Below, piece by piece: positions 13,201 through 24,394 of a stretch of DNA of 64,000 nt. Each line of letters begins with the position of its first letter. Positions within the stretch are counted from its first letter, which is position 1. The stretch is from assembly GCF_036711975.1 (NCBI RefSeq), contig NW_027248941.1, positions 1,054,001 through 1,118,000 on the forward strand. The letters are read 5' to 3'. The position numbers and the translations under genes were made by a program. The DNA is from Onthophagus taurus. Taxonomy: Eukaryota; Arthropoda; Insecta; Coleoptera; Scarabaeidae. The notes under the pieces are model-generated. The model was not told where the DNA came from. It worked only from the letters and a program-made list of their open reading frames with translations, and did not search any database.

Positions 13201-16200
13201 TTAGAAAGTTTTCTTCATTACAAATATATTATATAATTGCCGAAGCAGCTTAGCTGCTGAGGCAGGAGTGCGCGTATACACAAAACCAGAAGTTTTCTGT
13301 CTTACACATGTATTATATAATTGCCGAAACAACTAAACTGCTGAGGCAGGAGTGCGCGACTACATAAAATCGGAAGTAAAAATCGAAAAAAAAAGTAAAA
13401 ATAATACAGAAATATTATAAACATATTATAATATAATTGCTGAGGCAAGAGCGTACGTTTATAATGAAGAAAACTTTCGTTTTTAAAATAAATTGCGCTC
13501 TTGCCTCAGCAACGTAGTTGCTTCAACAATTATGTGATATATTTATAATAAAGAAAATTTTTGGTTTTGTGTACTCGCAGTTCTGCCTCAGCAGCTTAAC
13601 TGCTTCGGCGATTATGTGATATATTTATAATAAAGATAACTTCCGATTTTATGTACTCGCACACTTCTGCCTCAGCAGCTCAGCTGCTTCGGCAATTATA
13701 TGATATATTTATATTGAATAAAATTTCTTAAATTATTCAATAGTTACGCTGTTGCCTCGGCAGCTTAACTGCTTCGGCGATTATGTGATATATTTATAAT
13801 AAAAATAACTTCCGATTTTATGTACTCGCACACTTCTGCCTCAGCAGCTCAGCTGCTTCGGCAATTATATGATATATTTATATTGAATAAAATTTCCTAA
13901 ATTATTCAATAGTTACGCTGTTGCCTCGGCAGCTTAGCTGCCTCGGTTATTACATTTATAACAAAGACAACATCAATTTTTTCAGTAGACGTGCTCCTGC
14001 CTCAGCAGCTTAGCTGCTGAGGCAATTATATGATACGTTTATAATAACAAAAACATTCGTTTTTGAATTAAATTGCGCTCTTGCCTCAGCAGCTTAGCTG
14101 CTTCGGCAATTCTATAATATATTTATAATAAAAAAAAATTCTGATATGTGTACGTGCGCACTTCTGCCTCAGCAGCTACGCTGCTTCGGAAATTATTTTA
14201 TATACTTATAATAAAGAAAACTTCCGTTTTTTTAAATAAATTGCGCTCTTGCCTCAGCAGCATAGCTACCTCGGCAAATATTATTACATTTATAACGAAG
14301 AAAACTTCTTTTTTTTTTTTAAATAAATTACGCTCGTGCCTCAGCAGCTTAGCTGCTTCGGCAATTTTTCATATAAGGTACTTTTGGCTATAACGGACAC
14401 TCCCTTCCCCGTATTAGTCCGTTATATCAAAGCTTTTTTACTATATTATAAATTCTTTCATTTAATTTATTAATTTATTTTTCCTATTAACGTTATTATT
14501 TTTTAACACGGAACTATACATTTCTCGTTTACTTACGTTTTGTACGTAAGTCGATTAAAACGAGTCATTTGTATGAATTTATTAAATTTATTATGAAAGA
14601 CACGTTTCGCGGCCGCGTCATCGTCACTCCGGTGACGTTCGTTATTATTCACGCGGACAGGAAATGTTTTTTAACATTACTTTATCGCTAAAACGGGGCA
14701 ATCAAAAGAAAACCACACGCGGATAACTTATTTCTTTATAAACAATTTCTTTAGAAGTATTATAAAATTTTATAAAAAATAATTTTTATTTATAAAATCG
14801 TTTAATTTATGAAAAATCCTTTGAAATGAGTACAAACACGATGGGGTTATCTTTAAAAATAGAAAAGTTAACCTAAATAACCTAAAATAACTTAGGCGCC
14901 ATCTTGAAAATTATTTTATAACCTAAACCCATAAAGTTTGATGTGATTTTACATCTTATACGATTTTATTAATAATTTTTTTTTATATAATTAGATTATC
15001 ATTAGGAATAAAAAAATAACCTAAAAAGTCAAGGCGCCATCTTGAAAATTTGATATAAAATAAACTCATCGGGTTTAATTAATGTCATTTTATAAATAAC
15101 TCAATTTTATTAATATTTTTTTTATATGAGATTTTCTTCATAAATAAAAAAGATAACCTAAAATAACGTAGCCGCCATTTTGAAAATTCGTTGTAACAGA
15201 AGCACATCGAGTTTGACATCGTTTCAAACGATTTTTTGTGTTCTATTCGATTTTATTAATAAAAACTTTCTACACTGTAGGATTATCGTTAAAAATAAAA
15301 AAGATAACCTAAAAAATCTAGGCGCCATCTCGAAATTTTCTTTAAAAATAATTTTATCGAGTTTGGTGTCATTTTAAAGCAATTTTTATTTTATAATCGA
15401 TTCGCTATAACAAAAGTTTTCGAAAAAATAAAAGAAAATCTAAATTAATCACGTCGCCATCTTGAAAATTACGTCATAAGATAAAAATATCGAATTTGAT
15501 GTTCAATATATGAAAAAAATCGTTTAAAATGAATATAAACATGATGAGGTTATTATTAAAAATAAAAAAGATAACCTAAAAAACCTAGGCGCCATCTTGA
15601 AATTTTCTTTAAAAATAATTTTATCGAGTTTGGTGTCATTTTAAAGCAATTTTTATTTTGTAATCGATTCTCTATAAAAAAAGTTTTCGAAAAAATAAAA
15701 GAAAATCTAAATTAATCACGTCGCCATCTTGAAAATTACGTCATAAGATAAAAATATCAAATTTGATGTTCAATATATGAAAAAATCGTTTAAAATGAGT
15801 ATAAACATGGTGAGGTTATTATTAAAAATAAAAAAGATAACCTAAAAAAATCTAGGCGCCATCTTGAAATTTTCTTTAAAAATAATTTTATCGAGTTTGG
15901 TGTCATTTTAAAGCAATTTTTATTTTGTAATCGATTCCCTATAAAAAAAAATTTTCGAAAAAAAAATCTAAATCAATTACGTCGCCATCTTGAAAATTAC
16001 GTCATAAGATAAAAATATTGAATTTGATGTTCAATATATGAAAAAAATCGTTTAAAATGAGTATAAACATGGTGAGGTTATTATTAAAAATAAAAAAGAT
16101 AACCTAAAAAAACCTAGGCGCCATCTTGAAATTTTCTTTAAAAATATTTTTATCGAGTTTTTTGTCATTTTAAAGCAATTTTTATTTTGTAATCGATTCC

Positions 16201-17935
16201 CTATAAAAAAAGTTTTCGAAAAAATAAAAGAAAATCTAAATTAATCACGTCGCCATCTTGAAAATTACGTCATAAGATAAAAATATCGAATTTAATGTTT
16301 AATATATGAAAAAAATCGTTTAAAATGAGTATAAATAAACATGGCGAGGTTATTATTAAAAATAAAAAAGATAACCTAAAAAACCTAGGCGCCATCTTGA
16401 AATTTTCTTTAAAAATAATTTTATCGAGTTTGGTGTCATTTTAAAGCAATTTTTATTTTATAATCGATTCTCTATAAAAAAAGTTTTCGAAAAAATAAAA
16501 GAAAACTTAAATTAATCACGTCGCCATCTTGAAAATTACGTCATAAGATAAAAATATCGAATTTGATGTTCAATATATGAAAAAAAATCGTTTAAAATGA
16601 ATATAAATATGGTGAGGTTACTATTAAAAATAAAAAAGATAACCTAAAAAAACCTAGGCGCCATCTTGAAATTTTCTTTAAAAATTATTTGATCGAGTTT
16701 GGTGTCATTTTAAAACAATTTTTATTTTATAATCGATTCTCTATAAAAAAAAAATTTTAAAAAACGAAAATCTAAATTAATCACGTCGCCATCTTGAAAA
16801 TTACTTTCTAAGAAGAAAAAATCGAATTTGATGTTCAATATGTGAAAAAAATCGTTTAAAATGAATATAAATATGGTAAGGTTATTATTAAAAATAAAAA
16901 AGATAACCTAAAAAACGTAGGCGCCATCTTGAAATTTTCTTTAAAAATAATATTATCGAGTTTGGTGTCATTTTAAAGCAATTTTTATTTTGTAATCGAT
17001 TCTGTATAAAAATTTTCGAAAAAAAAAAAGGAAAATCTAAATCAATGACGTCGCCATTTTGAAAATTACTTTGTAAGAAAAAAAATATCGATTTTGATGT
17101 TCAATATATGATAAAAATCGTTTAAAATGAGTATAAACATGATGAGGTTATTATTAAAAATAAAAAAGATAACCTAAAAAACCTAGGCGCCATCTTGAAA
17201 TTTTCTTTAAAAATATTTTTATCGAGTTTGGTGTCATTTTAAAGCATTTTTGATTTCCTACGTGATTTTATTAATGAAAATTATTTCGTATCATGGGTAT
17301 ATATATAATTGTAGAAAAAAGATAACATAAAAATCCTAGCCGCCATCTTGAAAGTTCGTTTAAGATGGATTATTTTAAAATATGTTTAGAAGAAATTAAA
17401 AAAGTGTTCGTAGTCATTTTAGAATGTTCAGAAATTTTTGGTCATCATTGTATTCAATTGAAATATACAGTGATGAGCAAAAATTGAAGTATCTCAAAAA
17501 AAATTTTTTTACCTCTTCAAATTCATCTTCTTCCTCGCTACTATACCACAAATTGGTAATCCAGTGAAGAACATCTTTGGTTAAATAAAACTCGACTTTT
17601 TCGACTTTAACCGGACGTTTATTAAATTCCTGTTCGACGCATTCTTGAAAAACGGTCGAAACCGGTCGTTCTTCCGCGAAATTAATTTTACAATCGGCCG
17701 AACTTTGCCCGGAACCGCTCGACGTGCACTCCCAAAGCCGAACGTAAACACTTTTCGAATTATTCGAATCTTTGTGCATACTAATCTCCTTATTTTCTTG
17801 TTTCGAACACAACAACAACGAAAACTCCGACGAGTTCGGTCGAAAATACCGCGACGGCTCGTAATTTTCCGTACGAAAACGCAACTCCTCCAACCAACAA
17901 GTTAAACTATCGGGAATTTCCTCCGATTTAAACAT
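4235..17935 (-). CDS. RhoGAP of the ARHGAP12/15/27 type with a second, degenerate RhoGAP-like region
   Basis: Seven phase-compatible exons read in the order 17513-17935, 11539-11726, 6132-6769, 5771-6081, 5279-5492, 4825-5130 and 4235-4773, giving 872 aa. RhoGAPs stimulate GTP hydrolysis by Rho-family GTPases. A basic linker (FLRKFLRRRSDKHLLEKKGI) leads into the first RhoGAP domain at about aa 315-505. It has the arginine-finger motif IYRISGN (R355), a TGTLKLFYREL segment and NKMTLQSLAIVWGPSL, all typical of ARHGAP9/12/15/27. A second RhoGAP-like region (about aa 600-770) has the fold pattern (LENLPKDRKLTLEKIMEHLF) but DLYITSS replaces the arginine-finger loop. No WW or SH3 domain is seen. 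The exon 5 donor (AAAAAAG/GTTAAT) is weak; if unused, translation stops just after it at 5276. ATG at 17933-17935; AATAAA downstream on the minus strand at 4155-4160. Confidence 0.75.
6900..7460 (+). pseudogene. degenerate non-LTR retrotransposon remnant with RNase H
   Basis: Broken plus-strand reading frames within RhoGAP intron 2. At about 7047-7180 the translation VKYLGVILDKTLSW...ARLSLWNCRRL matches the region after the polymerase core of non-LTR reverse transcriptases and then hits a TAG. At about 7325-7390, DVPGHFGVASNEAADE matches the RNase H motif of I/R1-like clades (usually VPGHSG.xGNEAAD). The frame is interrupted by stops and frameshifts, so it is an old dead copy. It differs from the retrotransposon at 60.3-62.9 kb and lies in the opposite orientation to the host gene. 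Confidence 0.7.
7500..11050. repeat. 184-bp satellite with 551-bp higher-order trimers
   Basis: About 19 monomers in RhoGAP intron 2. The word GCAAGCGACCTCGG recurs at 8258, 8440, 8625, 8809, 8990, 9175, 9359, 9541, 9726, 9910, 10092, 10277, 10461, 10642, 10803 and 10988. The spacing cycles through about 182, 185 and 184 bp. Two monomer types alternate as A-B-B: A ends in TCTTTTTTCCGCCCATATCT, B in TTTGATATTTTGTCATTCAT. The GC-rich box (CCTCGGC, 9 bp, CCTCGGC) is almost invariant while the AT-rich rest varies. Units before 8258 are more diverged, and one monomer near 10.65-10.80 kb has a deletion of about 22 bp. Confidence 0.9.
11055..11420. repeat. degenerate minisatellite
   Basis: Short words such as AGAAGACTA, CTGCTGGTA and AAAGACCAAAT recur. 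A longer block is present twice, at about 11158-11265 and 11325-11425 (CGTAAAGAGCTA...ACTATACTGCATGCAAA). It lies at the edge of the 184-bp satellite in the RhoGAP intron and does not carry the GC-rich box. Confidence 0.6.
11727..12470. other. intron stretch, nothing recognised
   Basis: Intron 1 of the RhoGAP gene between exon 2 and the next satellite. AT-rich with homopolymer runs; no coding signal, tRNA-like fold or transposon terminus is seen. Confidence 0.4.
12470..14370. repeat. inverted pair of 81-95 bp satellite arrays
   Basis: The left half (12470 to about 13450) has units in the orientation GCCGAGGCAGC...GCTGCTGAGGCAAG. The first five start at 12471, 12553, 12634, 12715 and 12798; later units are about 90 bp. 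From about 13470 to 14365 the same units run as the reverse complement (TTGCCTCAGCAGC...GCTGCTTCGGCAA). The flanks correspond as well: TTTATTTAAAAAAAGGAAG on the left faces CTTCCGTTTTTTTAAATAAA on the right. The two halves thus form one inverted repeat of roughly 0.9 kb per arm in intron 1 of the RhoGAP gene. Confidence 0.85.
14810..17370. repeat. 267-bp tandem repeat (GCGCCATCTTG family)
   Basis: Full units recur with AGGCGCCATCTTG at 15321, 15588, 15855, 16117, 16388, 16657, 16920 and 17187 (262-271 bp). Each unit carries a second CGTCGCCATCTTG about 135 bp away; the leftmost copies at about 14893, 15022 and 15170 are spaced by this half unit. Other words are TTATCGAGTTTGGTGTCA and AATGAGTATAAACATGRTGA. 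The start at 14813 (AAAATCCTTTGAAATGAGT, then CAAACACGATGGGGTTATC) is the reverse complement of a segment of the 47.8-52.2 kb satellite. The array ends about 45 bp before the 3' edge of the 17513-17935 exon. Confidence 0.9.
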
Positions 17936-18600
17936 TTGACTCGACTTTATCGTCTTGTTTTATTTTCTTTATCTTTTTTTTTATCTTTATTTGCTTTGAT
18001 TCGATTCTTTTTGAGTCACTATTTTATTTCTTTTTTTTTTTTTTTAATACGAAATAAATGAATAACTCGCGAGAAGGAAGCGAAGAATACAACAACGCGA
18101 TGTTGACTACTCAAAAAACTCAAACGCACTCAAACAAACGTGTGTCTTTGCTTGAGCACGAGCCGTCGCTTAACTGACCGCGTTAATTGGTTCAATTAAT
18201 TTTATATGAAAGAACTCCGTCAAAGAGCAAAGTTGAACGTGCTTTGGTTAACCTCGCTTTCGAATTTCATTCAAATACTTAACTTACACAAATTTATATT
18301 TATTATTCTTAGTCTGCTTTAAAAAGCGAATTATTATTTATTTAATAAAGCGCCCTCTAGAGGATATTATTTTTTATATATTTAGAATCATTTAAAATCA
18401 TTAATTTGATATTTTTAAAATGGTATCAATATTTAACACAGTCCGATTAATAAACAATCCACTTTTCGATTGAAAGAGTCACTTAAAAAAAACCACCCTC
18501 AACATAAAGGTAACAAACTTGTAAAACACTCTATCTGCCGCTTGCAAACATTTTTAGTAAGTGCGCGGCAAAATTATCGCTGTCACGGACTTGCCGCTGT
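17936..18600 (-). promoter_or_regulatory. possible promoter of the shorter RhoGAP transcript
   Basis: The 660 bp upstream of the ATG at 17935 contain no array. At about 18060-18260 the base composition is richer in G and C than nearby DNA, as at insect promoters. This is inferred from position only; no core element is certain. Confidence 0.3.
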
Positions 18601-18604
18601 TGAT

Positions 18605-21600
18605 GTAATGTTTGCCGAGGTCGCTTGCGGCCGAGGCAATAGAGCATATGCTCAGCAATCCTGGGTTGCTTTGAAATTCATTGAAATGCTTCGATTGGAA
18701 GCAACTTTTGCTTCATGAGGCAGACTCATACATTTGTTTTTTGATTTATTTATTTATGTTATTGTTAGAACAAGGAATTATGATTGTTGCTCACTCCGCC
18801 GAGGTCGCTTGCGGGCGAGGCGTTACAATGAATTCCACATCAACATAAAACTGGTGAACAGGTATTGTACTGCCTCGGCTGCAAGCAACCTTGACATATA
18901 AGTTACATTTTATTGTTTGCCGAGGTCGCTTGCGGCCGAGGCAATAGAGCATGTGCTCAGTAATCTTATATTGTTATGAAATTCATTGAAATACCTCGAT
19001 TAGAAGCGACTTTTCCTTCATGAGGCAGACTCATACATTTGTTTTTTGATTTATTTATTTATGCTATTGTTAGAGCAAGAAATTATGATTGTTCCTCACT
19101 CCGCCGAGGTCGCTTGCGGGCGAGGCGTTACAATGAATTCCACATCAACATAAAACTGGTGAAAATGTATTGTACTGCCTCGGCTGCAAGCAACCTTGAC
19201 ATGTAAGTTACAATTTATTGTTTGCCGAGGTCGCTTGCGGCCGAGGCAATAGAGCATGTGCTCAACAATATTGGGTTGCTTTGAAATTCATTGAAATGCT
19301 TCGATTCGAAGCGACTTTTGCTTCATGAGGCAGACTCATACACTTGTATTTTGGTTTATTTATTTATGTTATTGTTAGAGCAAGGATTTATGATTGTTCC
19401 TCACTCCGCCGAGGTCGCTTGCGGGCGAGGCGTTATAATGAATTCCAGATCAACATAAAACTGGTGAAAATGTATTGTACTGCCTCGGCTACAAGTAACC
19501 TTGACATATAACTTACATTGTAATGTTTGCCGAGGTCGCTTGCGGCCGAGGCAATAGAGCATGTGCTCAGTAATCTTATATTGTTATGAAATTCATTGAA
19601 ATACCTCGATTAGAAGCGACTTTTCCTTCATGAGGCAGACTCATACATTTGTTTTTTGATTTATTTATTTATGCTATTGTTAGAGCAAAAAATTATGATT
19701 GTTTTTCACTCCGCCGAGGTCGCTTGCGGGCGAGGCGTTACAATGAATTCCACATCAACATAAAACTGGTGAAAATGTATTGTACTGCCTCGGCTGCAAG
19801 CAACCTTAACATGTAAGTTACAATTTATTGTTTGCCGAGGTCGCTTGCGGCCGAGGCAATAGAGCATGTGCTCAGTAATCTAATATTGTTATGAAATTCA
19901 TTAAAATACTTCGATTAGAAGCGACTTTTGCTTCATGAGACAGACTCATACATTTGTTTTTTGATTTATTTATTTATGTTATTGTTAGAAAAATTATGAT
20001 TGTTTTTCACTCCGCCGAGGTCGCTTGCGGGCGAGGCGTTACAATGAATTCCACATCAACATAAAACTGGTGAAAATGTATTGTATTGCCTCGGCTACAA
20101 GTAACTTTGACATATAACTTACATTGTAATGTTTGCCGAGGTCGCTTGCGGCCGAGGCAATAGAGCATGTGCTCAGTAATCTTACATGGTTATGAAATTC
20201 ATTGAAATACCTCGCTTAGAAGCAACTTTTGCTTCATGAGGCAGACTCATACATTTGTTTTTTGATTTATTTATTTATGTTATTGTTAGAGCAAAAAATT
20301 ATGATTGTTTTTCACTCCGCCGAGGTCGCTTGCGGGCGAGGCGTTACAATGAATTTCACATCAACATAAAACTGGTGAAAATGTATTGTATTGCCTCGGC
20401 TACAAGTAACCTTGACATATAACTTACATTGTAATGTTTGCCGAGGTCGCTTGCGGCCGAGGCAATAGAGCATGTGCTCAGTAATCTTATATGGTTATGA
20501 AATTCATTGCAATACCTCGCTTAGAGGCAACTTTTGCTTCATGAGGCAGACTCATACATTTGTTTTTTGATTTATTTATTTATGTTATTGTTAGAAAAAT
20601 TATGATTGTTTTTCACTCCGCCGAGGTCGCTTGCGGGCGAGGCGTTACAATGAATTCCACATCAACATAAAACTGGTGAAAATGTATTGTATTGCCTCGG
20701 CTACAAGTAACTTTGACATATAACTTACATTGTAATGTTTGCCGAGGTCGCTTGCGGCCGAGGCAATAGAGCATGTGCTCAGTAATCTTACATGGTTATG
20801 AAATTCATTGAAATACCTCGATTAGAAGCAACTTTTGCTTCATGAGGCAGACTCATACATTTGTTTTTTGATTTATTTATTTATGCTATTGTTAGAGCAA
20901 AAAATTATGATTGTTCCTCACTCCGCCGAGGTCGCTTGCGGGCGAGGCGTTACAATGAATTCCACATCAACATAAAACTGGTGAAAATGTATTGTACTGC
21001 CTCGGCTACAAGTAACCTTGACATATAACTTACATTTTATTGTTTGCCGAGGTCGCTTGCGGCCGAGGCAATAGAGCATGTGCTCAGTAATCTTATATGG
21101 TTATGAAATTCATTGAAATACCTCGCTTAGAAGCAACTTTTGCTTCATGAGGCAGACTCATACATTTGTTTTTTGATTTATTTATTTATGTTATTGTTAG
21201 AAAAATTATGATTGTTTTTCACTCCGCCGAGGTCGCTTGCGGGCGAGGCGTTACAATGAATTCCACATCAACATAAAACTGGTGAAAATGTATTGTATTG
21301 CCTCGGCTACAAGTAACCTTGACATATAACTTACATCTTATTGTTCGCCGAGGTCGCTTGCGGCCGAGGCAATAGAGTATGTGTTCAGTAATCTTATATT
21401 ATTATGAAATTCATTAAAATACCTGGATTAGAAGCGACTTTTCCTTCATGAGGTAGACTCATACATTTGTTTTTTGATTTATTTATTTATGTTATTGTTA
21501 AAGCAAAAAATTATGATTGTTTTTCACTCCGCCGAGGTCGCTTGCGGGCGAGGCGTTACAATGAATTCCACATCAACATAAAACTGGTGAAAATGTATTG

Positions 21601-22030
21601 TACTGCCTCGGCTGCAAGCAACCTTGACATGTAAGTTACAATTTATTGTTTGCCGAGGTCGCTTGCGGCCGAGGCAATAGAGCATGTGCTCAACAATCTT
21701 GGGTTGCTTTGAAATTCATTAAAATGCTTCGATTCGAAGCGACTTTTGCTTCATGAGGCAGACTTATACACTTGTATTTTGGTTTATTTATTTATGTTAT
21801 TGTTAGAGCAAGGATTTATGATTGTTCCTCACTCCGCCGAGGTCGCTTGCGGGCGAGGCATTACAATGAATTCCACATCAACATAAAACTGGTGAACATG
21901 TATTGTATTGCCTCGGCTGTAAATAACCTTGACATGTAACTTACAATTTTTGTTTGCCGAGGTTGCTTGTGGCTGAAGCAATAGAGCATGTGCTTAGTTA
22001 TCTTAGGTTGTTTTGAAATTCATTCTAACG
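18605..22030. repeat. 305-bp satellite, first part of array
   Basis: Twelve tandem units, each starting with GCCGAGGTCGCTTGCGGCCG at 18614, 18919, 19224, 19529, 19834, 20135, 20440, 20741, 21046, 21347, 21652 and 21956. The spacing is 305 bp, or 301 bp where GCAA is lost after GTTAGA. From 19834 the 301 and 305 spacings alternate. Every unit carries three versions of the GC-rich box: the starting one, one ending in GGGCGAGGC, and a reversed weaker one (TGCCTCGGCTGCAAGCAAC). Copies are very similar, so amplification is recent. It lies between the two alternative RhoGAP first exons. Confidence 0.9.
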
Positions 22031-22990
22031 CCTCGCCCGCAAGCGACCTCGGCGGAGTGAGGTAAAATCATACTTTCTTGCTCTAATAACATAAATAAAT
22101 AAAAAAAACCTGCGATACATGATTTTACTTCATTACGCTGAGGTCGCTTGCGGGCGAGGCATTACAATGAATTTCAAAACAACCTAAGGTTACTGAGCAT
22201 ATAGTCTATTGCCTCGGCCGCAAGCGACCTCGGCAAATATTAAGTCAATAGATACATGATTTAACTTCTTTACGCCGAGGTTCCTTGCGGGCGAAGCGTT
22301 GCAATGAATTTCACAACAACCCAAGATTACTAAGCATATGCTCTATTGCCTCGGCCGCAAGCGACCTCGGCAAATATTAAATCATGAGATACATGATTTT
22401 ACGACATGACGCCGAGGTCGCTTGCGGGCGAGGCGTGACGATGAATTTCAAAACAACACAAGACTGTTGAGGATATGCTCTATTGCCTCGGCCGCAAGCG
22501 ACCTCGGCAAATATTAAATCAATAAATACATGATTTAACTTCCTTACGCCGAGGTCCGTTGCGGGCGAAGCGTTACAATGAATTTCAAAACAACCCAAGA
22601 TTATTAAGCATATTCTCTATTGCCTCGGCCGCAAGCGACCTCGGCAAATATTAATGCAAAAGATACATGATTTTACTTCATTACGACAAGGTCCTTTACG
22701 GGCAATTTATGACGATGAATTTCAAAACAACACAAGATTCTTGAGGACATGCTCTATTGCCTCGGCCGCAAGCGACCTCGGCAAATATTAAATCAGAAGA
22801 TATATAATTTTACTTCATTACACCGAAGTCGCTTGTGGGCGAAGAGTGACGATGAATTTCAAAACAACCTAAGATTGCCGAGCACATGCTCTATTGCCTC
22901 GGCCGCAAGCGGCCTCGGCATAATATAATAAAATCATGTATCTCTTGGTTTAATGTTTTCCGAGCTCGCTTGCAAGCCTCAGTATAATGT
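22030..22990. repeat. same satellite in reversed orientation, about 138-bp units
   Basis: Around 22030 the orientation flips: the box now reads GCCTCGGCCGCAAGCGACCT followed by CGGCAAATATT. Units recur about every 135-145 bp (near 22212, 22351, 22488, 22622, 22762 and 22899). They alternate a GCCTCGGCCGC box with a more mutated GCCGAGGTCGCTTGCGGGCG box. They are shorter and more diverged than the 305-bp units but use the same words (CAATGAATTTC, ATGCTCTATTGCC). Confidence 0.85.
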
Positions 22991-23522
22991 GGCAAAACCA
23001 CACATTCCTTAAAATTCTCTTCTAATACTTGAATTTAAAAAAGACAAAACCACCTCGAGGCAATGTACTAATCAGCTTCTGAATCTAATATGAGACTACA
23101 ATATGTAATACAGTCACTACTGTCACTAAAAGTGTGAAGCTAGACTTCACCATCTAAACAACAACGTCCAAATTATTGCAAACTTCACTGTTTTGCCTAC
23201 TACTACTACTACAACTATTAAAATGACAGGAAGTAGGGGACTTTAATCATTAATATTAATTAAAACACTCATTAATCCTTAATCAAAACAATTTTTGATG
23301 AATTATTAATCAAATTTTCTCAAATCATTTCAAAAATGAACCTAATTTTAAAATATAAATATTTTTTTTATTAACCTCAAAATAATGACATTAATAATTT
23401 CGAAATTTCCCCCTAACGCCATCTTTTAGTTAAAAGCGCAACTTTAAACACCAACCTAACCTCAACTAACCATAAAAAAAGATATATTTTAAAATTAATT
23501 TAATTTATACATAATCGCTTAC
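22991..23522. other. non-coding stretch
   Basis: Decayed copies of the GC-rich box at 22960-23060, then AT-rich intron sequence up to the donor of the 23523-23801 exon. CTAACGCCATCTTTTAG near 23412 resembles the dispersed CGCCATCT motif. No gene is seen. Confidence 0.4.
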
Positions 23523-23801
23523 CGTGGCACGATGTTTCTTAATTAACTCCTCGATTCGCTGTTGATCGGAAAGATTTTTCCTTCTTATACAAACACTTTT
23601 ACTTTTCTTGAGGTTACCCCACCGTTTCGAAGGCGGTTTTTCCTCGATAACAAAACTGGCGATATCATCCATCGATCTCGAACGGCGATTTTCACTGTTA
23701 TGAAGCCTTCTTTGCTTCCGATATTGCTCGTTTGTCCGCAAAATCGACGTTAAATCAACCCGATTATACGCGTTTTGGACAGAAGTTGATTTCGAATTCA
23801 T
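23523..23801 (-). CDS. candidate alternative first exon of the RhoGAP gene
   Basis: An ATG-initiated minus-strand exon of 93 codons ends at an excellent donor (ACG/GTAAGC) in phase 0. That is the phase needed to join the 11539-11726 exon, which is also the partner of the 17513-17935 exon. The product would be basic with Ser/Arg-rich motifs (RRSRSMDDIASF, SKRWGNLKKSKSV) and would give an 824-aa isoform. The exon sits about 590 bp head-to-head from the Sara start. It could instead be the first exon of a separate gene whose other exons I cannot see. The open frame, splice site and codon use support coding; the partner is inferred. Confidence 0.55.
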
Positions 23802-24394
23802 TGTAAGTTACTTGTAAACACGTCACGTTAAATCCAATAGTACACAATAAATATTGCAACAACGATAAAGTTTATCCGCCCTTTATCGTTGCTTTTAATC
23901 TTATCGCGTTTTCTTTTTGATAAAAAATGTTTAAAATTGTTGCAAGTTTTCGTGATTAGTGGCGCCATCTAACTGACGTATTCGTTGGTTCGCCATCTAT
24001 TATCTCAATTTGTAATTAAATTTAGTTTAGTTTATTTTGATTTAATTAATTAATTAATTACAAAATCATTTATGATAATTAAAAATGATTATTTTTGAAT
24101 TAAATTATTAAGTTTGATTAATTTTTTTTAATAAAATAATGTAAAAGATTTTGACAGATCAACATAACCTAAAAAAATTTATCGCCAAACGTCAACGAAA
24201 TGCAGTTTAACGGTTAATCAACATACTTTTTGTTGTAAATTATGCTTTTTTAGCTTTTAAACCGTATTAAAGTAACGAGCCAACATCGTAAGTGTTTATT
24301 CCGTTATCAAGTTCCATTAAAATGGTTCCCAAGTGACTCATTCCGACTTACCCGTTTAATTATCATTAAACTTCACTTCCAGCTTAAAATCGAC
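23802..24394. promoter_or_regulatory. head-to-head promoter region, RhoGAP upstream exon and Sara
   Basis: The minus-strand ATG at 23801 and the Sara ATG at 24395 are 593 bp apart and face away from each other. The interval holds a GTGGCGCCATCTAACTGACG motif (about 23949) and AT-rich runs. A shared promoter is inferred from spacing; no initiator or TATA element is certain. A CTTCCAG at 24376-24382 could be an acceptor for a non-coding Sara first exon. Confidence 0.4.

Noticed and set aside
14390..14440. Short inverted repeat ATAACGGAC / GTCCGTTAT as a possible transposon end
   Set aside because: Only 9 bp with no target duplication or second terminus found nearby.
17645..17905. 86-codon plus-strand frame opposite RhoGAP exon 1
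   Set aside because: Antisense shadow of the coding exon, with basic low-information translation.
18470..18718. 82-codon plus-strand frame at the edge of the 305-bp satellite
   Set aside because: It reads through the GC-rich box, is closed in other units, and has no family resemblance.
7500..23000. Resemblance to a CRISPR array (conserved 23-bp box, spaced repeats)
   Set aside because: The sequences between boxes are homologous copies, not unique spacers, and the genome is eukaryotic.
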